Shown here one piece after another: positions 8,279-15,916 of a DNA stretch of 20,465 bases. The translations under genes and the position numbers were made by a program. Position 1 is the stretch's first letter, and each line of letters begins with the position of its first letter. The stretch is taken from contig CAKOTA010000020.1 of the NCBI GenBank assembly GCA_934119965.1, forward strand, positions 1-20,465, given 5' to 3'. The DNA is from an uncultured Bacilli bacterium. Lineage in GTDB: Bacteria; Bacillota_I; Bacilli_A; RF39; UBA660. The notes beneath the pieces are model-generated. The model saw only the letters and a program-made list of their open reading frames with translations, had not been told where the DNA came from and did not search any database.

Positions 8279-9031
8279 TTAATTATTTTCTTCTATTTCA
8301 AAATCTAATAGTTTTTCACACATTTTTTCATATAAATCTTGTTCATGTTGAATAGTATCAATTAAAAACATTTTATCATTTTCATATTCTTTTAAGCCTC
8401 TCATGTAATAAGGTTTATCATCATCTAACACAATAAATGGCATAATATTATTTCTTAAACATTCCTTAAACATTATAATTCTACCAACACGACCATTTCC
8501 ATCGCCAAACGGATGTATTCTTTCAAATCTAAAATGAAAATCAGCTATATCTTCTAAAGTGACATTAGTTTTAGAATTATATTTGTTTAATAATTCTTCT
8601 ATTTCTTGTTCTACATCTTCTGGTGCAGTAGTATTAATAACATTAACTATACCTATTATATTAGGAACAACCTTAAAGCCACCAACATTATATCTAGGAT
8701 TTTCTTCATCACTAGTATTTCTTTTTAAAATTTTATTCATTTCAATTATCATATTTTTAGTTAATAATTTGTCGACATTATCTAACATATAATCGAATAA
8801 TTTAAAATGATTTTTAGATTCAGTTAAATCATCTAATTTAATCAAATCATTACTTTTAGGAATAAAAGATGATGTATCAAATATTGCTTCAGTTTGTTCA
8901 CTAGTTAATCTACTACCCTCAATTTTATTTGAATTAAAAGCAAAATTAACTTGTGAATAATGATATATATTTCCTTTAAATTTAGATTCTCTTTGTTTAA
9001 TTAACTCATTTTTGATTTTATTTATATTCAT
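8279..9031 (-). CDS. fic: Fic domain protein (class II, probable AMPylator)
   Basis: A 250-residue enzyme likely to transfer AMP from ATP to Ser/Thr/Tyr hydroxyls of a target protein. The full Fic core HPFGDGNGRVGR is at 173-184, with catalytic His173 and the phosphate-binding GNGR. An N-terminal inhibitory helix motif SNKIEG (34-39; S-x-x-x-E-G) shows class II self-inhibition, in which Glu38 would block the gamma-phosphate position. A further helical domain follows to the C-terminus; I see no winged-helix DNA-binding domain. No antitoxin gene adjoins, consistent with self-inhibition. AAGAAGGTGAG lies about 8 nt before the ATG. The gene has its own promoter and terminator. The target is unknown. 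Confidence 0.93.
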   Translation of the reverse strand: MNINKIKNELIKQRESKFKGNIYHYSQVNFAFNSNKIEGSRLTSEQTEAIFDTSSFIPKSNDLIKLDDLTESKNHFKLFDYMLDNVDKLLTKNMIIEMNKILKRNTSDEENPRYNVGGFKVVPNIIGIVNVINTTAPEDVEQEIEELLNKYNSKTNVTLEDIADFHFRFERIHPFGDGNGRVGRIIMFKECLRNNIMPFIVLDDDKPYYMRGLKEYENDKMFLIDTIQHEQDLYEKMCEKLLDFEIEENN

Positions 9032-9128
9032 AATTCATCTCACCTTCTTAATTGTTTTTTCTTTTGCCATTTTACTTTCACTCATAAATTACTTTATAAA
9101 TTATAATTTATAAACTCATTCTACAACT

Positions 9129-9134
9129 ATTATA
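9129..9134 (-). promoter_or_regulatory. Extended -10 promoter of the Fic gene
   Basis: TGCTATAAT on the minus strand (hexamer 9129-9134). The best -35-like match is spaced too far (about 20 bp), so the extended -10 probably matters most. The leader before the Fic start would be about 90 nt. Confidence 0.5.
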
Positions 9135-9140
9135 GCATAC

Positions 9141-9168
9141 AAAAAGACATTCTTTATCAAAATGCCTT
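9141..9168 (-). terminator. Terminator of the 529-residue membrane protein gene
   Basis: On the minus strand AAGGCATTTT, loop GATAA, AGAATGTCTT makes a 10-bp stem with two G-U pairs, followed by a short T run. It lies about 60 nt after the stop at 9230. Confidence 0.6.
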
Positions 9169-9229
9169 CAGTAAATGTAACATTCTTCTAGAAGTATTTT
9201 AGAAAAATTAAATAACCAACATTTAATAA

Positions 9230-10819
9230 TTATTTCAAAACATATGTATAAATTCTATTTCTAATATTAAACTCTAATTGAATTTTTTCTGAATCTTTAA
9301 TCTTGTTTGATACCTCTATAAAATAAGTATTCTCTAAACTAGTTTTTTTAGGTTTAACTTGTTTTAATTCAGTTAAAGAAGTTTTAAGAGAATCACCTTC
9401 TTTATATTTAATAACAGCATACTTACTGATAAACTTATACATATTATTACTCTTGACAATAGGTAATGATTCATCATAATTAAGGGTTCCAGTTATCTTT
9501 AATAAAGTTTTATTATAATTGTCAGTAGCAGAAACATTAACATATTCAGCTGAATTATAACAATTACCATCAATACAATAATTATAATCCAATTTAAAAC
9601 TATCATTAAACTCATAACTATCAATTTTAATCTTTGTTTCATTAAAAATACTATTTTTAAAAACTAACTCATTACCTAATGAAGAAGTTTTTTCAACCTT
9701 TTTCTTATTTAAATTATTAGGTATAACATTAATTTTAATATCATCATTAGTAAAATCATTATACTTAAGTAACATTTTATCTGTTATATCATTTTCTTTT
9801 ACCTTAAACACTAATATATAATTATAAAAACTGTCATCTCTTGGGATATAATCGTTGATATAAGTTTCTCCCAAATCCTTTAAATAATCTTTATATTCAA
9901 TAGTATGATAATAAGAATTTTTGTTGGCATATAAGATAAATCTTCCTGTATCAAGTTTTGTTTTTTTGAAATAAAGATTTTTAACATTTATTCTAACTAT
10001 TACTAATTCATAACCATCCGTTATAGTTTCATTTCTATTTAAGTACTTTGTTCTATAACTATCATTAGTTCCTAATATAAATCTTACAGTTTTAAATGAT
10101 TCACTTTTACTATATGTTTTACTATATACATTAGTATTAAAATAAATAACAACTGCCATAACAGATATAGTTATTCCAACTAAAATATTTATAAATAATC
10201 TATTTTCAACATATATGTATTTAGCATATCTTAATTTTTTCTTTATTCTTCTTAATAGCTTATCAGTATCAACATCTACATTAACTTCAAACTCTTCATT
10301 ATCTTTTTCATCTATTTCAATATGTTCCAAATCTTGTTCGAAATTGAAATTTTTAATATTAAAACCTGTCGCTCTAACTATTGTTATTACAATAGTTGTT
10401 ATTTGTAATAACAAAGTTACTAAAGTAAAATCTTGTAATAATTTTAATGTTTTAACATCCAATAATCCATATTGTAACTTTTGAATTGTATAAAATGCAA
10501 TTATATATATAACAGTAGAAAATATATATACTGAAATATTATAAATATAAAATTTGATTGGTTTTTTCTTGAATGCTAATAACCCCATTATTATTAGAGT
10601 CAGTAGAATAATAAATACTACTAATACTATAAAAATTGGTCCAAATAATTGATCAAGAACATCACTTTTAATTTTGATTTGTGATGAACTTATATATTCA
10701 TTTAAAAATCTTAATATAGAATTTGTCCTATAAAATAAATAAACCATCATCGCTGATAATATAACATGAATCAATTTAAAATTTTTAATTAATATTGCAT
10801 ATGGTTTTCTAAGTATCAT
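9230..10819 (-). CDS. Multi-pass membrane protein with large extracytoplasmic domain, unknown function
   Basis: I do not recognise this 529-residue protein. Hydrophobic segments at about 15-30, 61-83, 90-112, 130-149 and 207-227 suggest five membrane helices. Basic residues after helix 2 (FKKKP) and before helix 5 (RRIKKKLRYAKY) place those loops inside. The loop at about 150-205 starts with a strongly acidic stretch (EQDLEHIEIDEKDNEE). Residues about 230-529 would be outside and beta-rich, with Cys residues in the pattern YCIDGNCYN near residue 435. GAGGG precedes the ATG by about 7 nt. It is a single-gene unit with its own promoter and terminator, next to the spore-coat-like pair, so the context gives no function. 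Confidence 0.8.
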   Translation of the reverse strand: MILRKPYAILIKNFKLIHVILSAMMVYLFYRTNSILRFLNEYISSSQIKIKSDVLDQLFGPIFIVLVVFIILLTLIIMGLLAFKKKPIKFYIYNISVYIFSTVIYIIAFYTIQKLQYGLLDVKTLKLLQDFTLVTLLLQITTIVITIVRATGFNIKNFNFEQDLEHIEIDEKDNEEFEVNVDVDTDKLLRRIKKKLRYAKYIYVENRLFINILVGITISVMAVVIYFNTNVYSKTYSKSESFKTVRFILGTNDSYRTKYLNRNETITDGYELVIVRINVKNLYFKKTKLDTGRFILYANKNSYYHTIEYKDYLKDLGETYINDYIPRDDSFYNYILVFKVKENDITDKMLLKYNDFTNDDIKINVIPNNLNKKKVEKTSSLGNELVFKNSIFNETKIKIDSYEFNDSFKLDYNYCIDGNCYNSAEYVNVSATDNYNKTLLKITGTLNYDESLPIVKSNNMYKFISKYAVIKYKEGDSLKTSLTELKQVKPKKTSLENTYFIEVSNKIKDSEKIQLEFNIRNRIYTYVLK

Positions 10820-10842
10820 ATTATCCCTCTTATTCTATATAT

Positions 10843-10848
10843 AGTATA
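10843..10848 (-). promoter_or_regulatory. Probable -10 element of the 529-residue protein gene
   Basis: TATACT on the minus strand, about 24 nt upstream of the start codon. The upstream -35 region would overlap the A/T-rich terminator of the previous gene, so no good -35 can be called. Confidence 0.35.
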
Positions 10849-10860
10849 CCTTAAATAAAG

Positions 10861-10890
10861 AAAAAAAAAAAGAAATTTTATCTTTTTTTA
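10861..10890 (-). terminator. Terminator after the CotF-like pair
   Basis: On the minus strand AAAAAAAGA and TTCTTTTTTT can pair across a short AT loop, followed by a long T run, within 10-35 nt of the stop at 10898. The stem is A/T only and therefore weak. The element may act in both directions. Confidence 0.55.
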
Positions 10891-10897
10891 TTTCATT

Positions 10898-11215
10898 TTA
10901 CATAATATTTAAATCTATTAATTCTTGATTTAAAGTATTATATTTTTTAGTTATTTTTTGTTGTTCGGATTTTTCTAATTTATACCATCCATTTTTAAAC
11001 ATCAATTCATAAGTATTTCTTTGTAATTTACTTATTTGTTGAAATACAGAAAAATATTTATCATATAAATTTTCATTGCTAGCCTCTGTCATACTAATTG
11101 TATAATTTTTAGACATTTCCTTTAAATAAGTCAATAATATATTTATATAATCTTTATCATTTAATTCTAATCCTTTTGTTACTTCTTTTTCTTGATTACA
11201 AATTTCATTGTTCAT
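10898..11215 (-). CDS. CotF-like spore coat family protein
   Basis: A 105-residue helical protein matching the CotF / spore coat family of Firmicutes. Typical stretches are GLELNDKDYINILLTYLKEM, YTISMTEASNENLYDKYFSV and YELMFKNGWYKLEKSEQQKI. The NGWYKLE motif and the E-A-S-N-E helix are the clearest signs. In sporulating bacteria these proteins belong to the coat or are made late in the mother cell; many genomes carry several copies. Its ATG lies inside the 3' end of the upstream gene (11-nt overlap), so the two are translated together. Whether this organism sporulates cannot be told from the window. Confidence 0.8.
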   Translation of the reverse strand: MNNEICNQEKEVTKGLELNDKDYINILLTYLKEMSKNYTISMTEASNENLYDKYFSVFQQISKLQRNTYELMFKNGWYKLEKSEQQKITKKYNTLNQELIDLNIM

Positions 11216-11420
11216 AATTACACCTCAATATTTCTAACACTTGATTCATATTATTTTTAAATAATTCTGAGCCCTCTTGTAGTATATTTTTAATTTCTTC
11301 ATCTTTTACTTTATTAATGCTATTGCTAACATTTTTATAAGCATTATAATTCCATTCGAACATATCTGATAAATAATCTAAATCTTTACCACTTAACATA
11401 TTTGGAACTACATTATACAT
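11205..11420 (-). CDS. Small CotF-associated / spore-coat-like protein
   Basis: A 71-residue helical protein (MYNVVPNMLSGKDLDYLSDM, then FEWNYNAYKNVSNSINKV). It resembles the short partner proteins found beside CotF-like genes in clostridia, with the usual L-S-x-K-D-L-x-Y-L-x-D-M-F-x-W-N pattern. The start is placed at the ATG at 11420 because GGAGGG lies 7 nt upstream. The frame stays open to a TTG at 11438, but that would put the ribosome-binding site inside the gene. It ends in TGA 8 bases inside the next gene, so the pair probably forms a functional unit. Confidence 0.75.
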   Translation of the reverse strand: MYNVVPNMLSGKDLDYLSDMFEWNYNAYKNVSNSINKVKDEEIKNILQEGSELFKNNMNQVLEILRCNYEQ

Positions 11421-11473
11421 ATTTTTTCCCTCCTTCAAAAATTATTATTAACAAAAATATTTTTTTTATTAAT

Positions 11474-11499
11474 AAAAACATCTCAATTGAGATGTTTTT
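11474..11499 (-). terminator. Palindromic terminator after the DUF2207 gene
   Basis: A perfect 26-nt palindrome: AAAAACATCTCAA followed by its reverse complement. It has A and T runs on both sides, so it could terminate in either direction. It lies 45 nt after the DUF2207 stop and upstream of the CotF pair. Confidence 0.8.
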
Positions 11500-11543
11500 A
11501 AAATATTTGTTTTAGTCTTTCATAATTTTTATGAATTAGGAAG

Positions 11544-13823
11544 TTACCATGAACCTCCACCTCCGCCGCCAGAGCCACCTCCAGATGATCCTCCGCCAGA
11601 TGAATCTCCACTAGATGAACTACCATCGCTAGATAAACCTGATGTCATAACACTAGTAGCCGACGACATTGCTGAATCAACAAAACTAGCAAAGGACATT
11701 GAGTCAAATGCATCAAAATCATCGCACCAACTTGGCTTTTCAAGAGAAATTGCTTCAAATTTTTTAATCCACTTATCTGATACTTCTAATGCATAGGTAA
11801 AAGGAATAATATCATAAAAATATGTAGGATATTTCATAACCATTGCTTCCAATTCATCCTTTTTAGCTGTTATCAAAAATTTCCTAAATCCTTTTATTTT
11901 TGCTAATTTTTCATTTCCAAAAGGTGTTCTTTTCGGCATTAATTTAAATAATATAATCATTCCAATAAAACATAATGCACCAATTATAAACGCTATTAAA
12001 TACGTTCTATCATTAGTAATTGCCATACCTACAGGAGTTGGAAGTGCCATATTGCCAAAAATTATAAGTTCAAAAATTCCAAACAAAATTCCAGAAATCA
12101 CCGATTTTCTAGTACTAGCAAAAACAAACACAGCTGACGTTACAGCAATAATAATTGTTTCTTCTATTCCAGCTTCTTTTGGAAAATCTACTACTGGCAT
12201 CAGTAAAGTAACACTAATTGAAATAACCATCAATAAAATCAAAATAATAGAGTTCATTAATGAATCTTTATCAAATATTTTGTATTTATTCATTTTGTTA
12301 TTTATACCAGCCAGAATTTTTTGTACCGTAATATAAAAACTATCATACAAATCATTTAAAGTAACAAAGTCTAAATTTGAATCATTTTTTTTACTGTCTA
12401 AAAATAAACCATCTAAAAATAATTTTTCAGTAGTATTATTTCCATCATATTCTTTTAACTTTGTAATTGTAAATTTTTCAGAATATTCATTGTAATCAGA
12501 TATTTTTATATATCCTTTGTTTGCTAAATAAATTAGTAAAGATACAACATCTCTAGTACTAGCACTTCCTTTATACAAATATCCAACTTCTAAACTATTA
12601 AATCCGTCTGGTGGATAAAATTCTACAGTTTCTATAAGTTTGTCATCACGACCATATTTATACCATAAAAATATTGAAACTATTAAAAGTAATATAGGAA
12701 TAATAATCATTACATAAATTGATGAACTAATTTTGTGCCCGGCTTTCACAAAGTATCCGTTTGGTAATTCACATCTAACAGTTAATGCTCTTCCAGGATC
12801 AAGAATACCATTATAACTTCCAGTTATTTTATTGCCTTTTACATTATATATAACATTGTTATTTGTTGAACCAACCATTCCTGAAGAGAAACCCAATTTA
12901 CTTGAATCAAATTCTTTAGGCATTGTAATTGTAAATGTTATATTTCCGATTGCAGTATCCCATCTATTTCCAATTATATTATAATATAATTCATCATAAT
13001 TTTTCATCGGATCTTTTCCTATATTATAAGTATAACTTATTATGTATGTCTTTTCCCCTTTTATAGTTCTTTCTTCTGATCCTATTATAATTTTTAAACT
13101 TTTATCTTCATAGGTTTTTGTGTATTCCTCGTTGACATCTAAATTATATATTTGGGCCCAGTTAGTGGATGAAATATCATTTGGTCTTGAAATTCTATTT
13201 ATTAATGGAATAACTCTAAATATTCCATGTTTATCTTGTCTAAAATATGCCGTAATTGTTTCCGTAATATCGAATGTGTTATTCTCATTTACAACAACAT
13301 TAACATCATATTTATCAATCACATAATCATCATATGCATATTCAGAAACTTTCCTAACGTTTTTGTTTTGTAAGACATAATTATCTGTATCCACTACTAA
13401 ACGATAGTAACATACTTCTTTAATAGTATTTTTCCCTAAAATATTTAAATTAGACATTTGATTAAAAGCATTCATTCCTTCTTGGACAAAGCCTAAATTA
13501 TCACTACGAGTGATTAAATTATAATCACAATCATAGTAATATACTGTAGAAGCATAATATATATTATAATTATAATTATTAGTAACTTTTCCTGTTAAAC
13601 CAAATGATTTCGTAGAATTTGAAGAATAATCCTTAAATAAAATATCAGAAAAACTTAATCCTTCAATTTCAAAATTTGTTTCATCTTTAATATTCAAATA
13701 ATCTGTTTCTTTATTTGTTGCCCAAACACAAGATGGATATACTAAAAACAAAAAAACTATAATAACTTTAAATAAAAATTTAATATTTTTTACTACTGAA
13801 AAATCTCCGCTATTGTAAATCAA
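11544..13823 (-). CDS. DUF2207 family membrane protein with Gly-rich tail
   Basis: A large surface-exposed membrane protein, 759 residues from the preferred start. Numbering below is from the GTG at 13844. An N-terminal signal or anchor segment (about 21-42) is followed by an extra beta-rich domain (about 55-160). Next comes the DUF2207 domain, recognisable from KYDVNVVVNENNTFDITETI and HGIFRVIPLINRI. A membrane helix (about 378-394) leads to a cytoplasmic part, further hydrophobic segments lie around 540-640, and the C-terminus is a Ser/Gly tail ending GGGGGGSW, typical of the family. I prefer the TTG at 13823 because AAAGGAAAGG lies 8 nt upstream; the GTG at 13844 has no such site. DUF2207 proteins have no settled biochemical role. 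The N-terminal extension makes it longer than most members. Confidence 0.88.
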   Translation of the reverse strand: MIYNSGDFSVVKNIKFLFKVIIVFLFLVYPSCVWATNKETDYLNIKDETNFEIEGLSFSDILFKDYSSNSTKSFGLTGKVTNNYNYNIYYASTVYYYDCDYNLITRSDNLGFVQEGMNAFNQMSNLNILGKNTIKEVCYYRLVVDTDNYVLQNKNVRKVSEYAYDDYVIDKYDVNVVVNENNTFDITETITAYFRQDKHGIFRVIPLINRISRPNDISSTNWAQIYNLDVNEEYTKTYEDKSLKIIIGSEERTIKGEKTYIISYTYNIGKDPMKNYDELYYNIIGNRWDTAIGNITFTITMPKEFDSSKLGFSSGMVGSTNNNVIYNVKGNKITGSYNGILDPGRALTVRCELPNGYFVKAGHKISSSIYVMIIIPILLLIVSIFLWYKYGRDDKLIETVEFYPPDGFNSLEVGYLYKGSASTRDVVSLLIYLANKGYIKISDYNEYSEKFTITKLKEYDGNNTTEKLFLDGLFLDSKKNDSNLDFVTLNDLYDSFYITVQKILAGINNKMNKYKIFDKDSLMNSIILILLMVISISVTLLMPVVDFPKEAGIEETIIIAVTSAVFVFASTRKSVISGILFGIFELIIFGNMALPTPVGMAITNDRTYLIAFIIGALCFIGMIILFKLMPKRTPFGNEKLAKIKGFRKFLITAKKDELEAMVMKYPTYFYDIIPFTYALEVSDKWIKKFEAISLEKPSWCDDFDAFDSMSFASFVDSAMSSATSVMTSGLSSDGSSSSGDSSGGGSSGGGSGGGGGGSW

Positions 13824-13847
13824 TTCTAATACCTTTCCTTTCACATA

Positions 13848-14132
13848 TCAATTATCACTATTTTTTTTACTTGAGTCTGGTAATTCTACAATGATAGATA
13901 ATCCATTATCTTGTTCAACTATTTGTTTCTTTATTGACTTTTTTATAATAAGAATTTTAACTCCAATAGATATAAAAAATATACCGGCTAGTGTAAAAGC
14001 AATAGTAGCAATTAAAATAGAAGGTGTCTCAGTCAAAGACTCAGTCAAAGTCAACCCCGCAGCTATAATAAAAGCCACTCCAAAAGAAATAACTACTACT
14101 CCATCTTTTAATGTATAATTTCCATTTATCAT
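13848..14132 (-). CDS. Small two-helix membrane protein, cotranscribed with the DUF2207 gene
   Basis: A 94-residue protein with a short N-terminus (MINGNYTLKDG), two membrane helices (about 11-30 and 38-65) and a basic then acidic cytoplasmic tail (KKSIKKQIVEQ... ending PDSSKKNSDN). I do not recognise a family. AGGGAG lies 7 nt before the ATG. It is the first gene of a two-gene unit with the DUF2207 protein. The two reading frames are in phase, separated only by this gene's TGA and the codons between, so readthrough would give one fused protein. The separate ribosome-binding site and signal sequence of the second gene argue that they are distinct. Confidence 0.75.
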   Translation of the reverse strand: MINGNYTLKDGVVVISFGVAFIIAAGLTLTESLTETPSILIATIAFTLAGIFFISIGVKILIIKKSIKKQIVEQDNGLSIIVELPDSSKKNSDN

Positions 14133-14161
14133 TCATAATCTCCCTTCAGTTCATTAAAAAA

Positions 14162-14167
14162 ATTATA
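14162..14167 (-). promoter_or_regulatory. Extended -10 promoter of the DUF2207 operon
   Basis: TGTTATAAT on the minus strand (hexamer 14162-14167), about 30 nt before the start codon. No convincing -35 is visible. Confidence 0.55.
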
Positions 14168-14318
14168 ACATATATCTTAACAAGTTTATTAAACTTAAAG
14201 AATATTTTAATTCATTTTACACATCTTTACTAGAACAAAAAAAGGATATTAGAACTGATTTAAAGAAAATCTACGCGATTTCGTGTATAAATTTATTAAA
14301 TCGATTCTTTAATCATTT

Positions 14319-14924
14319 TTATTTTGCATTTTTATTATATATTTCGCTAGCATAGCTAAAATCCGCTATTTCTTTAAAATTGTCAATATACTTTGTTCGA
14401 TCATTCTCATAGTTTATATAATAAGCATGTTCCCATAAATCAATATTAAATAATGGTATATATCCATATAATAATGGACTATCTTGATTAAAAAAATTAA
14501 TTATTTCTAATTCATTATTACTCATAACTAAAAATGTATAACCTGAGCCTTTTAATTTTAAAGCATTTTCTTTAATTTCTTTCCAAAATTCATCATAATT
14601 ACCATATTGTTTGTGTATTTGTTCTTTTAATTTTCCACTTGGTAAAGTACCATTATTGTTCATACTTTTCCAATATATATTATGATTTAAAACTCCACCT
14701 AAATTAAATAATATATTTTCTCTATCTTCTAACGGGAATTCTTCTATATGATATATTAATTCATTTAAATCATATTTATAATCATAATTATTTTTATTTA
14801 ATAAATTATTTAAGTTATTTAAATATGCTTGTTCATGTTTATGATAATGTAATCCCATTGTATGAGTATCAATGAAAGGTTCTAAATCCTGATACAAATA
14901 TGGTAATGATGGTAATTGATACAT
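14319..14924 (-). CDS. sodA: Superoxide dismutase, Mn-type Fe/Mn family
   Basis: A 201-residue cytosolic enzyme that converts superoxide to oxygen and hydrogen peroxide. All four metal ligands are present: His26 (MGLHYHKH), His81 (GGVLNHNIYW), Asp162 and His166 (DLWEHAYY). Tyr34 and His30 of the active-site gate are kept. Gly77 together with Gln147 in NQDSP is the pattern of Mn-preferring enzymes (Fe types carry the Gln near position 69). The N-terminus YQLPSLPYLYQDLEPFI fits the family exactly. The start is the ATG at 14924 with GGAGGG about 6 nt upstream; the frame stays open for ten more codons to 14954, but those would include the ribosome-binding site. It appears monocistronic; I could not define its promoter or terminator clearly. 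Confidence 0.93.
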   Translation of the reverse strand: MYQLPSLPYLYQDLEPFIDTHTMGLHYHKHEQAYLNNLNNLLNKNNYDYKYDLNELIYHIEEFPLEDRENILFNLGGVLNHNIYWKSMNNNGTLPSGKLKEQIHKQYGNYDEFWKEIKENALKLKGSGYTFLVMSNNELEIINFFNQDSPLLYGYIPLFNIDLWEHAYYINYENDRTKYIDNFKEIADFSYASEIYNKNAK

Positions 14925-15109
14925 AATATCCCTCCTGTTAATTTTATGTATCAACTGTCAATTTTATTTCTGAGAATTATTTAATTTTTACCTTTCATTT
15001 TTTCAAACACTATATTTACAATTAAATTTTTATCTAATTAATTATAGAATTAAAAAAACAATATATAATAATATAACATGATGCAATAAAATAGAAAAAG
15101 AATGGTATA

Positions 15110-15138
15110 TTGCCAAATTATTAAAAAAAATGTATAAT
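15110..15138 (+). promoter_or_regulatory. Promoter for the 127-residue repeat protein gene
   Basis: TTGCCA (15110-15115), a 17-bp spacer, TATAAT (15133-15138): the best sigma-A type promoter in the window. The leader before the gene at 15305 would be about 160 nt. Apart from this promoter and the leader repeats, I see nothing else in the 380-bp gap after the superoxide dismutase gene. Confidence 0.65.
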
Positions 15139-15160
15139 TAGTTATAAAAGATAGGAAATT

Positions 15161-15242
15161 ATGCCAATACTAAAGTAGATCATCTTTGTAGAAAATCATT
15201 CAAATTTAATTAGTAGAAAATGAAATGCCCAAATTAAAGTAG
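15161..15242 (+). repeat. Direct repeat pair in the leader of the 127-residue protein gene
   Basis: ATGCCAATACTAAAGTAG (15161-15178) and ATGCCCAAATTAAAGTAG (15225-15242) agree at 15 of 18 positions and lie 64 nt apart in the predicted 5' leader. A short inverted repeat, GACA (15265-15268) and TGTC (15276-15279), lies between the second copy and the ribosome-binding site. Confidence 0.45.
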
Positions 15243-15304
15243 TGAATTGAAACAAAAAAACTTTGACATAGGTATTGTCCTAAAAATTAGATAAGGAGAA
15301 AAAT

Positions 15305-15688
15305 ATGAGAAATTTTGAAGGAATCACAATAACTGAAATAAAAGAATCTGAGCTTGAAAAAAAATCTATTAGTATGACAGATGCAGCTAATTTTGACGAT
15401 CGTGCTTTAACAGAAAAAGAAAAATTACAAAAACTTAAGCAAACATTGATAAATGCCTCTGGTTATCAAAATACTCAAGATAAAATCGAAAATTATGACG
15501 ATTGTGGAATATCTGAAAATATTCAAAAATTTGATGAATCTGAAGATTATGAAACATACGATGATTGTGGAATATCTGAAAATATTCAAAAATTTGATGA
15601 ATCTGAAGATTATGAAACATACGATGATTGTGGAAAATTAAGTGATGAATCTGAAGATTATGAAGATTGTAGAAAAAATACTAGATAA
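15305..15688 (+). CDS. Acidic repeat protein, unknown function
   Basis: A 127-residue protein I cannot assign. Residues 1-55 form a soluble, lysine- and glutamate-rich helical part (MRNFEGITITEIKESELEKK). Residues 66-107 are two identical 21-residue units (DCGISENIQKFDESEDYETYD), and a shortened third unit follows to residue 122, so a Cys recurs every 21 residues (67, 88, 109) with a last one at 122. There is no signal peptide and no membrane helix. AAGGAG lies 6 nt before the ATG. The N-terminal part followed by repeated acidic, Tyr- and Cys-bearing units resembles a leader-plus-core precursor peptide. No modifying enzyme is nearby, so an acidic binding or scaffold protein is equally possible. 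Confidence 0.7.
   Translation: MRNFEGITITEIKESELEKKSISMTDAANFDDRALTEKEKLQKLKQTLINASGYQNTQDKIENYDDCGISENIQKFDESEDYETYDDCGISENIQKFDESEDYETYDDCGKLSDESEDYEDCRKNTR
15500..15665 (+). repeat. 63-bp tandem repeats inside the 127-residue protein gene
   Basis: Two essentially identical 63-bp units begin at GATTGTGG at 15500 and 15563. A third, partial unit begins at 15626 and lacks the middle of the unit. Identity at third codon positions points to a recent duplication or ongoing copy-number change. Confidence 0.9.
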
Positions 15689-15834
15689 TTACAAATTATA
15701 TTTATAGATTAACAACGAGGAAGATAAAAAGAAATTTTACAATTAACTCCTATAATTTAACTAATTCTTAAACAAATTAGTAATTCCCAAGTTCGCAAAA
15801 TTAACTAAAAATAATTTTTTGAAATAAAAATTAA

Positions 15835-15860
15835 GCAACATATATTAATGTTGCCTTTTT
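15835..15860 (+). terminator. Rho-independent terminator downstream of the repeat-protein gene
   Basis: GCAACAT, a short loop and ATGTTGC form a stem, then C and five T on the plus strand. It lies about 150 nt after the stop at 15688; I see no gene in that stretch. Confidence 0.75.
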
Positions 15861-15916
15861 ATTTAAAAAATTTAAAAACTAACTATTTATAAGATACCTT
15901 CATGAAAACAATGACA

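Noticed and set aside
14268..14290. Hairpin TACGCGA/TCGTGTA as the superoxide dismutase terminator
   Set aside because: The loop is too small, one pair is mismatched on the minus strand and no T run follows on that strand.
14955..14970. TTGACA on the minus strand upstream of the superoxide dismutase gene as a -35 box
   Set aside because: No acceptable -10 lies 16-18 bp downstream before the ribosome-binding site, so I did not call a promoter.
15263..15297. TTGACA at 15263 as the -35 box of the repeat-protein gene
   Set aside because: A -10 at the right distance would be a poor match and transcription would start inside the ribosome-binding site. The TTGCCA/TATAAT pair at 15110-15138 is far better.
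15500..15665. CRISPR-like regular repeats
   Set aside because: The 63-bp units are contiguous without spacers and encode protein repeats in frame, so they are coding tandem repeats.
15305..15688. Graspetide or other modified-peptide precursor
   Set aside because: Core-like repeats are present, but there is no ATP-grasp, radical SAM, YcaO or transporter gene nearby. Kept only as a hypothesis in the findings.
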